Positions 7,996 through 17,827 are shown, numbered from the stretch's first letter. The stretch: 64,000 bases of DNA from an uncultured archaeon (GCA_938017985.1 CALIKS010000001.1:210745-274744), one strand, 5' to 3'. The notes: generated by a model from the letters alone, not told the origin. Numbers and translations: made by a program.

Positions 7996-9018
7996 ATGAT
8001 GAAGTTAGACTCTCTCATTCATGGAGCTTTACTGCGACTACCTCCTGAAACAGCTCATGATTTAGGCCTAGCCTTATTGAGAATCATGCCTCCTCTGAGT
8101 TTTGTCTCAGATGAAAACGTTAAAGTAAAAACAAGATTTGGGATACTAAATAACCCAGTAGGACTCGCCGGAGGGTTTGATAAAACAGGCAAATGCATCA
8201 GACAGCTTGAAAAACTTGGTTTTGGATATCTTGTCGTCGGGACAGTGACAAGGGATGCAAGAAAGGGTAACAAAAGGCCTAGAATCCTTCGTCGGCCGGA
8301 CGAATTTTCACTCGTAAACGCGATGGGTTTTCCAAATCCAGGCATTAAACAATTCTTAAAAAATGTTAAACACAATAAACCTAGGTCAACCCCGACCGTT
8401 ATTAGCATTAGTGATGAAAAAATAGAAAATTTAATTGAGTGCTACAAGATGGCTCAAGAAGTAGCCTGGGCAATTGAGATAAATATTAGTTCACCGAATA
8501 CTCCTGCTTTGCGCCACTACTTCCAACTCGAAGTGTTTAATGATTTAGTGCAAAGAATTAAAGAGAGAAGGATTATACCTACATATCTTAAGCTACCACC
8601 TATGACATCATCTGAGGAAAAATCCAGAATAATTGACTTAGCTAAGGCCTGGTGGGAGGCTGGACTAGACGGAGTAACTGTTGTTAATACTCTACCAGTA
8701 ATAGAGCCTAAACTATCAACTGGGACTGGTGGAATGAGTGGGCGACCATTATTCAGCTATATGCTGAATAGTGTTAAGACAGTATATGTACTAACTGATG
8801 GCGAGCTTGAGATTAATGCAGTCGGCGGCATATTTAGTGGAAAAGATGCATTACTCGCTATCATGAATGGAGCAACAACTGTTCAACTATACACGGCACT
8901 GGTGTATAGGGGTCCGCGAATAGTAGCTAAAATCCTAGAGGAATTATTAATTGAGCTAAAAAAGAATGGTCTTAGCTCAGTCGAAGAAGCCCGGGGAATT
9001 GTTTTAAGACAACAATAG
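7996..9018 (+). CDS. pyrD: Dihydroorotate dehydrogenase, class 2 type
   Basis: The 340-aa flavoenzyme oxidises dihydroorotate to orotate, which feeds the adjacent PyrFE protein. Class-2 features are the N-terminal amphipathic region (LRLPPETAHDLGLALL), NPVGLAGGFDKTG, VGTVTRD and INISSPNTP with the catalytic-region serine. Class 2 enzymes are quinone-linked and membrane-associated. It starts at ATG 7996 (or the next codon, also ATG), directly after pyrFE, and forms a pyrimidine operon with it. Confidence 0.9.
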   Translation: MMKLDSLIHGALLRLPPETAHDLGLALLRIMPPLSFVSDENVKVKTRFGILNNPVGLAGGFDKTGKCIRQLEKLGFGYLVVGTVTRDARKGNKRPRILRRPDEFSLVNAMGFPNPGIKQFLKNVKHNKPRSTPTVISISDEKIENLIECYKMAQEVAWAIEINISSPNTPALRHYFQLEVFNDLVQRIKERRIIPTYLKLPPMTSSEEKSRIIDLAKAWWEAGLDGVTVVNTLPVIEPKLSTGTGGMSGRPLFSYMLNSVKTVYVLTDGELEINAVGGIFSGKDALLAIMNGATTVQLYTALVYRGPRIVAKILEELLIELKKNGLSSVEEARGIVLRQQ

Positions 9019-9078
9019 AATTATTAATTAGTTAAGATGAGTTTTTAAGTCTCTTTCTACTCGCTAATCAGAGAAGAA

Positions 9079-10821
9079 ATGCAGCCCACGTCTTCGATGG
9101 CATCAAAGTATCGATACTTGTTTAAGGTTCCAGGCTCAAAACATGCTATCATTCTATTAATTTTGACGAGCGTATTAATAGGATTGTTCCAGTCAGTTGC
9201 GACGCTTCATGATTTTTATTCTTCGGTTATAGTTAATGTTTTGGCGCTTAGCTTCATTCCTATCTTAGTTAATGTCTTGTTAAAAAATACTATTCTTAAG
9301 AATTTTAGAGTTAGTAGTCTGAGAAGAATTAATCATCTATCCCTTTTCGAGAATTATTTTATTTTAGCTGCGTCCCTAATAGGATTTTTGATAAGCCATA
9401 TAGAGAAAAACTCGTCCATATATTCAGTGGTGTTTTGCTCAGTCCTATCGCTAATTATTTACATTAGAGTGACTATCCTATGTACGTTTATTCCGAGCGC
9501 CTTTTTTAGGGGATTTATTGCAGGAATATTGGAGCCGCTAGCGAGAGGAATAATGCTTGCTTCAATGTTACCTAATATCTTTAATATTGAAATGATTGCC
9601 ACATCTATTAGTATAGGAATTATATTTTCTACAATTTCTCTAATAATACTTGCTAGACCGATTAAGGAAAACGTTAGTCCACTTAGACTTGCAGGTGGAT
9701 TCGTCTCGTCATTACTGGTCGGAGACGGAAACTACCTAGAAAGTATGTTAGAAAGATTAAGCTCCGAATACAGCGGTGTCTCTGATGTTTTTCTATTTAA
9801 GCGAATCGATGGAAAAAAGGTAGCAGTAATAATTCCTCCATTCCATTTTGGCCCATTCAGGACAATTGGTAGCTCTATGCTCAGCTTCTATATTGATACA
9901 GAACTTCAAAAGTATGGAATTGAAGCTGTAGTATTAAAAGGATGCACAGGCCACGAAGCAAATCTAGTCTCAAACGAAGAATCAAAAAAGATAAGCAAGG
10001 AAATTGCAGAAAAAATTCATAATAATGATGCTGATTTTACTGATGTCATCTGTTTTTATCCAGCTCGTCGTCAAGGTAGAGTGAATATTTTAGGCTTCAA
10101 CTTTAGCGGTAAGATTGTATTAATACCCACCCTTCATCCGGAGCCAATGGAAGATTTACCTCAAATAATTTCACACATAGCATCTCATTACAACGCTCTG
10201 GTCATCGATCCTCATAATTCATACCTAGAAAAGTTTTCAGGACTAAGCGAGGCAGATATAGGTTCGTTCACTGATGCAATTATCTCATCAGTTAAAAATC
10301 TTTCAAACTCGTTATGTGGAAACTTCAGTTTGGGCTTTAAGCGTATGGTGCCTAAGAATTATGGATTGTCAGATGGACTCGGAGTCGGCGGCTTTAATTT
10401 ACTTGGATTTATTATCTCCGGTAGGAAGGTAGCATTAGCAATAATTGATGGTAATAATGCACTACCAACAGTAAGGGATAAAGTAATTGAAACCTTAAGT
10501 AAGGACGGATGGGATGCAGTAGAATTGCTCACTACTGATACACATATGGTAAACGGCGTCTCTCTGGGCGGTAAGGGTTACTATGCGATAGGTGAAAAGA
10601 TTACACCTGAAGAGGTATCCGGTGTCTTTAAAGAGCTCTCAAAAGCGGTACTAAATGACCTTGAAAAAGCTGAAGTCAAATACGTTAAGGTAAGACACGA
10701 ATTCTCCAAGATATTCTCTGAAGATTTATTAGCGAGACTAGCAAAGAAATCCAGCCACTTACTCACTGCTTATCTAATCCTGCTGGCTCTATCATTAATT
10801 GTTCCTTTAACTATTCTCTAA
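9079..10821 (+). CDS. DUF2070-family archaeal membrane protein
   Basis: This 580-aa protein has about six hydrophobic helices in residues 20-200, a large soluble middle domain, and one C-terminal helix (HLLTAYLILLALSLIVPL). The soluble part contains IPPFHFGPFRTIGSS and LKGCTGHEANLVS, matching the conserved HPGPFR and HE blocks of the archaeal DUF2070 family. Clustered histidines suggest metal or substrate binding. The function of the family is not established. An alba-like gene follows on the same strand. Confidence 0.8.
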   Translation: MQPTSSMASKYRYLFKVPGSKHAIILLILTSVLIGLFQSVATLHDFYSSVIVNVLALSFIPILVNVLLKNTILKNFRVSSLRRINHLSLFENYFILAASLIGFLISHIEKNSSIYSVVFCSVLSLIIYIRVTILCTFIPSAFFRGFIAGILEPLARGIMLASMLPNIFNIEMIATSISIGIIFSTISLIILARPIKENVSPLRLAGGFVSSLLVGDGNYLESMLERLSSEYSGVSDVFLFKRIDGKKVAVIIPPFHFGPFRTIGSSMLSFYIDTELQKYGIEAVVLKGCTGHEANLVSNEESKKISKEIAEKIHNNDADFTDVICFYPARRQGRVNILGFNFSGKIVLIPTLHPEPMEDLPQIISHIASHYNALVIDPHNSYLEKFSGLSEADIGSFTDAIISSVKNLSNSLCGNFSLGFKRMVPKNYGLSDGLGVGGFNLLGFIISGRKVALAIIDGNNALPTVRDKVIETLSKDGWDAVELLTTDTHMVNGVSLGGKGYYAIGEKITPEEVSGVFKELSKAVLNDLEKAEVKYVKVRHEFSKIFSEDLLARLAKKSSHLLTAYLILLALSLIVPLTIL

Positions 10822-10862
10822 AGATTTAATTGTTAAAACAATCTCATCATATTGGGGTAGTC

Positions 10863-11135
10863 TTGCTGTCAAAAGAGCCCATAATAATTGTTGGAAAAAA
10901 ACCAATAATTAAATACGTCACTGCGTGTATAACAGTTTTCAACCGCGGTGAAAGATCTTTAACTCTAAGAGCACGCGGCAAAAGAATCTCTAACTGCGTA
11001 GACGTAGTGAATCAGTTGAGAAGAAGCTTCATTACTGATTTAACAATAAAACAGATCGAAATTGGCACTGAAACATTAGGTCAAAGTGATAAATATAGAT
11101 ACATAAGTTATATAGAGATTAGAATAGCTAGGTAG
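10863..11135 (+). CDS. alba: Alba-family DNA/RNA-binding protein
   Basis: The product is an Alba chromatin protein of about 90 aa. It shows IIIVGKKPIIKYVTACITVF, then the basic LRARGKRISNCVDVVNQLR helix and a final IEIRIAR strand. The start is set at TTG 10863, behind GGGGT at 10854-10858, because the protein then aligns end to end with the second Alba at 34889; an upstream TTG at 10830 would add 11 unrelated residues. It probably coats DNA or binds RNA as a dimer, possibly mixed with the second Alba. Confidence 0.85.
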   Translation: MLSKEPIIIVGKKPIIKYVTACITVFNRGERSLTLRARGKRISNCVDVVNQLRRSFITDLTIKQIEIGTETLGQSDKYRYISYIEIRIAR

Positions 11136-11144
11136 AGTGAAAAA

Positions 11145-12533
11145 ATGACTATCTCAAAGACTGACAACAGAAAAAAAATTTCAAGTTTCTTAAGGGACCC
11201 TAGAGTACTGTCAATTATTATTTTGCTTTTTGTTTTAGGGCTTAAGTTATCGGTAATAAACTATCCTTCTCCAGAGAAGTCTCCAAATGAGTGTATTTCA
11301 AACTTAGAGGGGTGTGGATTTGTTTTTGACGAAGCGCATTACGTCCCAGCGGTGAGGAAATTAATTATGGGACAAGCAACTAATAATGAGCATCCTCCAC
11401 TTAGTAAATATTTGATTATGCTCGGAATCGCTATATTTGGAGATAACCCTATTGGTTGGAGATTTTTCTCCGCGCTTTCAGGAGCAGCCAGTGTTTCACT
11501 ACTTTTTCTTATATCGTATAATTTTTTACGAAAAATCGAACTTGCCTTAGCAACGACTCTTATCTATTTAGGGGACGTAATGACTTTTAATCTTAGCTCA
11601 ATAGCTATGCTTGACGCTCCTGCATTAATGTTCTTATTATTAGGCATCTTACTAATCATGAATAAACGTAGAGTTTTAGGATATGTGATACTTGGGTTAT
11701 CAGTATTATGTAAAACATCTTCAATTTTTGGTGTGTTTACCATTACTCTGGTAGATTCATTTTTTATCACTCCTAAAGAGGGGCGTCTAAAAAAGCGATT
11801 AGAGAAAGGACTAAACTCCGCTGCCCTCTCACTTATATTGGTTATGAGCGTCTTTCTAACTGGACTCGCTATTTATGATTACGCGTATAATGTTTTTTCG
11901 AGCCCCATTGAGCATCTAGATTATATTTTGAACTACCATACTTCTTTAAGCTTTCGCTGTTCTGATTATAATGCCTTCCTCTACTGCATCCATAAGGATA
12001 GTCCATACTCAGAAGAAGGAGTCATTGTTGACTTACCCCTGAGATGGACTATACCCATCAATACGTTTGCTCCTTCTCCTTACCATGTGGTTGAAGTGAC
12101 CGTCGATGGATATTCTTATAAACCAATAGCATACTATGGCATATATTCTCCAATATGGTGGCTGACATGGATAGTCTTAGTAGTCACTGCACCCTCAGCT
12201 TTAAAAAATTTATTACACTTATTCTCAGGAAGGCATGGAGGCATCGATGAAAAAAAATTGCTGGACGTTTTCGTATTTTTCTGGATCTGTTTCAACTATC
12301 TCGTTTACTTTCCAGTGGCCTACTTACTGCATAGATGGGTATACACTTTCTATTTTATTCAGACGGTCCCCGCTATTGCACTCTCTCTTCCGAGTATCTT
12401 ATGGGAGGACCGAATAGGCAGACTAATACTAATAATGGTAATTGGAGTTCAATTATGGTGGCTCTTCATGTGGTTCCCAGTAAAATCAGAGCTCCATGTA
12501 TCTATGCTAAAGTCCTTAGGACTACCAGCATAA
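11145..12533 (+). CDS. PMT/GT39-type membrane glycosyltransferase
   Basis: The 462-aa polytopic protein resembles dolichyl-phosphate-mannose protein mannosyltransferases. After the first helix it carries the diagnostic acidic pair in FVFDEAHYVPAVRKL and then NEHPPLSKYLI, the loop that binds lipid-linked sugar and acceptor. About nine to ten hydrophobic segments follow. It probably transfers a sugar from a polyprenyl carrier to surface proteins or lipids on the outer face. It lies 9 nt after the alba gene. The acceptor is unknown. Confidence 0.75.
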   Translation: MTISKTDNRKKISSFLRDPRVLSIIILLFVLGLKLSVINYPSPEKSPNECISNLEGCGFVFDEAHYVPAVRKLIMGQATNNEHPPLSKYLIMLGIAIFGDNPIGWRFFSALSGAASVSLLFLISYNFLRKIELALATTLIYLGDVMTFNLSSIAMLDAPALMFLLLGILLIMNKRRVLGYVILGLSVLCKTSSIFGVFTITLVDSFFITPKEGRLKKRLEKGLNSAALSLILVMSVFLTGLAIYDYAYNVFSSPIEHLDYILNYHTSLSFRCSDYNAFLYCIHKDSPYSEEGVIVDLPLRWTIPINTFAPSPYHVVEVTVDGYSYKPIAYYGIYSPIWWLTWIVLVVTAPSALKNLLHLFSGRHGGIDEKKLLDVFVFFWICFNYLVYFPVAYLLHRWVYTFYFIQTVPAIALSLPSILWEDRIGRLILIMVIGVQLWWLFMWFPVKSELHVSMLKSLGLPA

Positions 12534-12581
12534 TCTTGCAAACCATTTATATTTTGGTGTTTAAGGAATTAATAGTTGAAG

Positions 12582-12860
12582 ATGAAAGTACCTGCAACGA
12601 TTAATACGTATTGTACAAAATGCAATGCCCATACTGAACATACAGTGACTCTTTACAAGAAGGGGAAGGAGAGAGGGTTGGCAATAGGCGCGCGTAGGCA
12701 TGAAAGAGAGCTCCATGGCTATGGTGGACAGAAATACCCTATACAGAGAAATAAAGCGAAAACGACAGATAAGAAAACGTTAGTACTTACATGTAAAAAA
12801 TGTGGGAGAAAAACAATGAGAAGCGGTGTAAGGCTTAGAAAACTCGAGATTATAAGGTGA
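12582..12860 (+). CDS. rpl44e: Large ribosomal subunit protein eL42 (L44e)
   Basis: The protein is about 92 aa. It begins MKVPATINTYCTKCN and ends with a second zinc pair (CKKCGRK), the four-cysteine site of archaeal L44e. The middle is rich in Lys and Arg (GARRHERELHGYGGQKYP). ATG 12582 matches the family N terminus better than TTG 12576. S27e follows with overlapping signals. Confidence 0.95.
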   Translation: MKVPATINTYCTKCNAHTEHTVTLYKKGKERGLAIGARRHERELHGYGGQKYPIQRNKAKTTDKKTLVLTCKKCGRKTMRSGVRLRKLEIIR

Positions 12861-12868
12861 TTGAACGA

Positions 12869-13072
12869 ATGGTAAGGATTAATGTTTCTGCACTGATTCC
12901 CCGCCCGACATCAAAGTTCTTGCTAGTCATGTGTAATTACTGTGGAAATAAACAAGTTATTCCCGATACAGCTAAGACTATCGTGACTTGTAAGGTATGT
13001 AAAGAAATAATTGCAAAGCCAACGGGTGGAAAAGCAAAAATATTCGGGAAAGTGGAGAAAGTATTAGATTAA
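12869..13072 (+). CDS. rps27e: Small ribosomal subunit protein eS27 (S27e)
   Basis: The 67-aa zinc-ribbon ribosomal protein has CNYCGNKQ and CKVCKEII as its two metal-binding knuckles. ATG 12869 is chosen because GGTGA at 12856-12860, which includes the L44e stop, is correctly spaced; GTG 12857 is an alternative. It shares an operon with L44e and overlaps the end of ilvC tail to tail by 9 nt. Confidence 0.94.
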   Translation: MVRINVSALIPRPTSKFLLVMCNYCGNKQVIPDTAKTIVTCKVCKEIIAKPTGGKAKIFGKVEKVLD

Positions 13073-14044
13073 AGCTAATCTCCTAAGCTCTTTGCCAACC
13101 TTCTCTAATGGATGACTTTCTACCTGAGCCATCATTTTCTCAAGGTCTTGATAGGCGTCTGGATTTCCTGTCCACGACTTCTCAAATTCTCCACTTTTTA
13201 TTCGTTCTAAAGCCTTCTTCATGTTTTCCTTTACATGTTCATCGACGATTTTCGGCCCGACTAAGAGGCCACCGAACTTAGCAGTATCTGATACCCCCCT
13301 CAACATGTTGATTAATCCTCCGGCGTATATCAGGTCCACGATTAGTTTTAGCTCATTGCATACTTCATAGTAAGCTAACTCGGGCTGATAGCCATTCTCT
13401 ATTAAAACCTCGAATCCCTTCTTAATAAGCTCCATTACGCCGCCTACTAGTACGGCCTGTTCTCCTAAAAGGTCAGTTTCCGTCTCTTCTTCGAATGTCG
13501 TCTCTATTACACCTGCCCTAGTTGAGCCTATGGCTTTAGCTATTGCTAATGCTTTCTGCCTAGCCTTACCTGACCTGTCTTGGTAGACTGCTATTAATGA
13601 AGGGACTCCTTTGCCCTCAAGATATTTTTGTCTAAGTAACGCGCCCGGAGATTTCGGAGCTACTAATATAACGTCTACAAAATCAGGCGGGATTATTCTC
13701 TTAAAGTGTATGTTATATCCGTGAGCAAATACTAGAGTTTTACCATTATTAAGCTCTCCAACTATTTCATTATTGAAGACTGTAGGCATCGGCACGTCTG
13801 GAATCAGCATCATTATTACATCTCCTATTGAAGCTGCTTTTTTTATCGGTAGAGGCTTAAAACCATCCTTGATAGCCTCTCCCCAGCCCTTTCCACCTTC
13901 TCTTAAACCAATCACCACGTCTAAGCCAGAGTCTCTCATATTCAAGGCCTGCGCCCTGCCTTGACTTCCATACCCTATGACTGATATTTTCTTACCAATT
14001 AAGTATTCAAGCGATGCATCATTCTCATAGTAGACTTTAGCCAT
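13064..14044 (-). CDS. ilvC: Ketol-acid reductoisomerase
   Basis: This 326-aa class I enzyme converts acetolactate and acetohydroxybutyrate to dihydroxy acids with NAD(P)H and Mg2+. It shows the Rossmann motif GYGSQGRAQALN, VILVAPKSPG, and the metal-binding acidic block FEEETETDLLGEQAVL, with a second acidic region later (NELKLIVDLIYAGG). It is the last gene of the leuA-ilvB-ACT-ACT-ilvC operon and starts 2 nt after the second ACT-like gene. Confidence 0.96.
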   Translation of the reverse strand: MAKVYYENDASLEYLIGKKISVIGYGSQGRAQALNMRDSGLDVVIGLREGGKGWGEAIKDGFKPLPIKKAASIGDVIMMLIPDVPMPTVFNNEIVGELNNGKTLVFAHGYNIHFKRIIPPDFVDVILVAPKSPGALLRQKYLEGKGVPSLIAVYQDRSGKARQKALAIAKAIGSTRAGVIETTFEEETETDLLGEQAVLVGGVMELIKKGFEVLIENGYQPELAYYEVCNELKLIVDLIYAGGLINMLRGVSDTAKFGGLLVGPKIVDEHVKENMKKALERIKSGEFEKSWTGNPDAYQDLEKMMAQVESHPLEKVGKELRRLALI

Positions 14045-14046
14045 CG

Positions 14047-14337
14047 TTAGTACACCTCTTCATCAATGTGTATGAGAGCTGCTGGAAAATCAACTATGAT
14101 TGCCTTGATACATTCTTTATTATTCATCGCTGTCTTCATGATAGAATGGGCTGAATCGATCTTTCCTTCATATTCCATGATCATTTCTCTTTCACCACTT
14201 TTTTTGACAGGACTTAAATATAAACTCCTAATCCCATCTCCATGAATGCTTGCTAGTTGACTAGCAGTAGAGAGAGCATTTTGAATATTTCTAAATATAA
14301 ATTTAATAATGTATTTACTAGAAGCTTCATTGGACAT
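14047..14337 (-). CDS. Second small ACT-like protein of the ilv operon
   Basis: The 96-aa protein has an alternating beta-alpha pattern of ACT type (YIIKFIFRNIQNALSTASQL, IRSLYLSP, MIMEYEGKIDSAHSIMKT, CIKAIIVDF). It overlaps the first ACT protein by 11 nt and precedes ilvC by 2 nt. By position it probably takes part in feedback regulation of acetolactate synthase. The match to a standard IlvN/IlvH is weak, and the function is inferred. Confidence 0.55.
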   Translation of the reverse strand: MSNEASSKYIIKFIFRNIQNALSTASQLASIHGDGIRSLYLSPVKKSGEREMIMEYEGKIDSAHSIMKTAMNNKECIKAIIVDFPAALIHIDEEVY

Positions 14338-14584
14338 CTCGCGCCACCTCTATGGACATAAGGTCAACACTTTTAAAATATGGAAACAATATTAATTTGT
14401 TCAGTAACCATTGAATTTTTTCTTCTCTGCCGTCAATTAATAGTTGGGCATTTAGTATTTCTGGGCTTGCCTGTTTTATGTTTGCCTCGATTAAGCTAAG
14501 GCGTGCCTGCTTAATCAACAATATAAGCTTGCCAAGTGCCTCAGGCTGATTATTTAGTGATAACTGAAGTCGATATCTTGCCAT
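14327..14584 (-). CDS. ACT-domain protein, candidate acetolactate synthase regulatory subunit
   Basis: About 85 aa from ATG 14584 (MARYRLQLSLNNQPEALGKL), with the N-PEALGKL pattern of ACT domains. It overlaps the end of ilvB by 35 nt, the position in which the small subunit IlvN/IlvH normally lies. Normal IlvH is about 160 aa and has an extra C-terminal domain. Here one ACT domain is followed by a second small ACT-like protein, so the regulatory subunit looks split or rebuilt from two short chains. Confidence 0.65.
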   Translation of the reverse strand: MARYRLQLSLNNQPEALGKLILLIKQARLSLIEANIKQASPEILNAQLLIDGREEKIQWLLNKLILFPYFKSVDLMSIEVARDVQ

Positions 14585-16283
14585 GCCCATCAAACCCAGG
14601 TGGGGCAATATAGTCCGCCAGCCATCTTCCAGGAGGAACCATTGGGAATACTTTTTCATTTTTATCGATTGGAACATCTATCACTATTGCATCATTATTC
14701 CTGACAGCCCTTCTAAGAGTCATTCTAACTTCATCATAGCTTTGTGTAAAAACACCCTCCACGCCGAAAGCCTCTGCAAGCTTAACGAAATCTGTTGTTT
14801 CTGTGAGGTCAACATCCTTGAACCTCTTACCGTAGAATAGGTCTTGCCATTGTCTAACCATTCCTAAGGCGCGATTATCAAAAATGACGGTTATCACAGG
14901 ATAGTTATACTCAACGATATTACTTAGCGTCTGACACGTCATCTGGAAGCTTCCGTCACCATCTATATTGACAACTATCCTGTCTGGAGCAGCAACCTTT
15001 GCACCGAAAGCGGCTGGAAGACCAAATCCCATCGTCCCTAACCCAGCACTCGTAATATATGTTCCCGGCTCTAACACCTTAAAAAACAAATTGGCCCACA
15101 TCTGATGTTGTCCAACACCAGTAGTAACTATCGCTGATCTCGGAATCTCTTCCCTGATAAGTTTAACGATCTTCCACGAATTTAACCTCGACTCATCGGT
15201 TTGGCTCATCATATACTCCTCATAAGCATTTTTCAAATCTCGTAGTTTATCAATCCATTCAACATCTTTTCTAGACAAGCCATGAGTAATTAACTTATTT
15301 ATCAAGTTATTCAAAACTAATTTTGCATCTCCGATAAGCTTCACGTCTGGGATCACATTTTTCCCTAGTTCGCTTGCGTCAATATCTATATGAATTATTT
15401 TTCGACCTTTCTTAAAATCCGCTGGTGGACCAATAGCCCTGTCAGACAACCTTGTCCCCACAGCTATTACTAGGTCTGAATTAATTATGGCCATGTTTGC
15501 TTCTAATCTGCCATGCATGCCGACACTTCCTAAGACAAACGGATGATCTTGTGGGATGCAAGTCTTTCCCGGAAGCGTTGTTACGATCGGAGCATTAATT
15601 AGCTCAGCGAGTTTCAATACCTCACTTGTAGCACCACTAAAATGTACACCACCACCAACAAGAATTGTGACTCTGTTTACGGAAGAAATAAGGGAAGCTG
15701 CTTTTTCAAGCTCGGCATCTATAGGTAATTTGGGTTTCCAGAGAAATGCTGGGTCTGGTATAGCATCGGAATTATCTAGTTCACCGATGTCCTCCTGCAT
15801 GACATCTCTCGGAATATCTATAAGTGTGGGTCCGGGTCGTCCAGAATATGCACAATTATAAGCATTAACAAATTCTTTAACCAGTCGCTTCGAGTCTGTT
15901 ACTGTCGCGGCATACTTAACATGGGGTAAAACAAGCCCCACAATGTCGGCCTCCTGAAATGCATCGGTACCCATAAATGCGCGGACGACTTGACCTGTCA
16001 AGGCTACAATGGGAACACTATCCATTGCTGCATTAACTATTCCTGTAATCAAGTTAGTAGCTCCGGGACCAGAAGTGGCAGTAACTATTCCAGGCCTCTT
16101 TTTAACTCTTGCATATCCATCAGCAGCATGGGCCGCCTGTTGTTCATGTCTCATCAAAATGCTGCTTATATTTGAATCATAAAGTGCATCGTATAGTGGA
16201 AGGTTAGACCCCCCAGGTATGCCGAAAATTACTTCAACACCAAGCTCCTCCATTTTTTTAACCATTAAATTAATGGCCTTCAT
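14550..16283 (-). CDS. ilvB: Acetolactate synthase, large catalytic subunit
   Basis: The 577-aa thiamine-diphosphate enzyme makes acetolactate or acetohydroxybutyrate. It has the N-terminal IPGGSNLPLYDAL and RHEQQAAHAADGYAR (catalytic Glu), a central FAD-fold domain, GLPAAFGAK, and the ThDP/Mg motif DGDGSFQMTCQTLSN with FDN about 30 residues later. Length and domain order are standard. It overlaps leuA by 4 nt and the following ACT gene by 35 nt, so the genes are translationally coupled. Confidence 0.96.
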   Translation of the reverse strand: MKAINLMVKKMEELGVEVIFGIPGGSNLPLYDALYDSNISSILMRHEQQAAHAADGYARVKKRPGIVTATSGPGATNLITGIVNAAMDSVPIVALTGQVVRAFMGTDAFQEADIVGLVLPHVKYAATVTDSKRLVKEFVNAYNCAYSGRPGPTLIDIPRDVMQEDIGELDNSDAIPDPAFLWKPKLPIDAELEKAASLISSVNRVTILVGGGVHFSGATSEVLKLAELINAPIVTTLPGKTCIPQDHPFVLGSVGMHGRLEANMAIINSDLVIAVGTRLSDRAIGPPADFKKGRKIIHIDIDASELGKNVIPDVKLIGDAKLVLNNLINKLITHGLSRKDVEWIDKLRDLKNAYEEYMMSQTDESRLNSWKIVKLIREEIPRSAIVTTGVGQHQMWANLFFKVLEPGTYITSAGLGTMGFGLPAAFGAKVAAPDRIVVNIDGDGSFQMTCQTLSNIVEYNYPVITVIFDNRALGMVRQWQDLFYGKRFKDVDLTETTDFVKLAEAFGVEGVFTQSYDEVRMTLRRAVRNNDAIVIDVPIDKNEKVFPMVPPGRWLADYIAPPGFDGHGKISTSVITK

Positions 16284-17827
16284 GTACTCTCACTCATCAT
16301 GCCTTGTTTTTTAAAAAGCATAAGATACTGACTGATTGCACCAGCGACTGCATTTAAAGTACTATTTATTATTCCTCGTCCTAGACCACGACCCGTGAAC
16401 TCGTGACCATCTATCATTAATTTTATATCGACCTCAATGGGATGTCTTTCCTCGTCTGGTGGAAAATAGATTTCATAATCTACGACCTCGACATCGCTAG
16501 TAATCTTTTTAAGTGCTGAAACACCTGCATTTATTACAGCGCGAATTATATGGGTCGATTCACCCTCACCGATTATTGATTCTCCTAGAAAGTTCATTCT
16601 AACAGTACATTTGTTCATCTCTTTATTGCACCAAAAATTAAAATCCTCTACATATGCAGCGGGTTTAACTTCTCCCTTTAGTACGTCATTTACGATGGAG
16701 ACAATCATATATTCAGAAATCTTTTCACCAATGTCTCCCAGTTCCTTAATCTTATCAAGTATTTGTTTGACTTGAGCATTTGAAAGATCGTATCCATGGT
16801 CTTTTAGAATCTTCCTTATAGCATGCATCCCCGAGTGTTTGCCAATTACTATTCTTCTCGACTGCCCGACTTCTTCAGGAAGGATGGGCTCATATGTAAT
16901 TGGATTGCTAATAATTCCATGGACATGAATTCCGCTTTCATGCGAAAATGCGTTTCGTCCTACTATTGCCTTGTTCTTTGGGACTGCTATGCCTGTCTTT
17001 AAAGCAACAAGCCTAGAAACCTTATTTATCAAGGGTAGATTGATACCTGTCTCTACACCGTAAAGGAATCTAAGAGCAGATGCGACCTCCTCTAGGCTCG
17101 CGTTGCCAGCTCTTTCCCCTATACCATTAACAGTTACGTGCACTATCTCTGCCCCGCCTTCAACGCCTGCTAGTGTATTTGCAGTAGCTAGACCTAAATC
17201 ATCATGGCAATGAACAGCCACTGGTATCTTTGTTGCTTCCCTCGTCATTCTGACCAGCATCTTCATCACAACTGGAATTGCTATTCCAACCGTATCTGGA
17301 ATGTCTATGCTGTCGGCACCCGCATCTCTTACAGCTCTATAAACATTTAATAAAAATTCAAAGTCTGTCCTTGTTGCATCTTCAGCAGAGAAGTGAACTA
17401 TCATTCCATACGACTTAGCATACTCAGTCATTTTTACCGCCTTTTCAAGAACTTGTTCTGGAGATAGTCTTAGTTTATATCTCATATGAATCTCAGAGGT
17501 GGCAATGAATATGTGAATCCAATCAGCGCCTGTACTTGCAGCCAAGTCTATGTCACGTTCTTCGCACCTGCTCAAAACACATGTTTTTGACCTTAGTCCT
17601 AAACTTGTTATCTGCTTTATCGCTTCTAGTTCTCCACGGGATACGGCTGGGAAACCTGCCTCTATAATTCCGACCCCCAAGTCGGCGAGGGACTCTGCAA
17701 TCTCAAGCTTATCTTCTATTCGCAGAGAAACACCAGCTGTCTGCTCGCCATCTCGGAGAGTAGTGTCAAGGAAATACACACGCTGAGGCAAGACATATTC
17801 CCTAGACAGAAAGGGGCGCCAAATCAT
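16280..17827 (-). CDS. leuA: 2-isopropylmalate synthase
   Basis: The 515-aa enzyme condenses acetyl-CoA with 2-oxoisovalerate, the first committed step to leucine. The TIM-barrel part has LDTTLRDGEQTAGV, HCHDDLGLATANTL and VNGIGERAGNASLEE. Residues after about 390 form the C-terminal regulatory domain where leucine binds in this family. A citramalate synthase of the same family is an alternative. A GGTGGG ribosome site lies 3 nt before ATG 17827. It is the first gene of the branched-chain operon, and a hydrophobic open frame ends right at that ribosome site. Confidence 0.92.
   Translation of the reverse strand: MIWRPFLSREYVLPQRVYFLDTTLRDGEQTAGVSLRIEDKLEIAESLADLGVGIIEAGFPAVSRGELEAIKQITSLGLRSKTCVLSRCEERDIDLAASTGADWIHIFIATSEIHMRYKLRLSPEQVLEKAVKMTEYAKSYGMIVHFSAEDATRTDFEFLLNVYRAVRDAGADSIDIPDTVGIAIPVVMKMLVRMTREATKIPVAVHCHDDLGLATANTLAGVEGGAEIVHVTVNGIGERAGNASLEEVASALRFLYGVETGINLPLINKVSRLVALKTGIAVPKNKAIVGRNAFSHESGIHVHGIISNPITYEPILPEEVGQSRRIVIGKHSGMHAIRKILKDHGYDLSNAQVKQILDKIKELGDIGEKISEYMIVSIVNDVLKGEVKPAAYVEDFNFWCNKEMNKCTVRMNFLGESIIGEGESTHIIRAVINAGVSALKKITSDVEVVDYEIYFPPDEERHPIEVDIKLMIDGHEFTGRGLGRGIINSTLNAVAGAISQYLMLFKKQGMMSEST

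Noticed and set aside
12235-12604. Two plus-strand frames inside and after the glycosyltransferase gene
   Set aside because: They run through the end of the membrane protein gene in another frame and have no protein-like composition.
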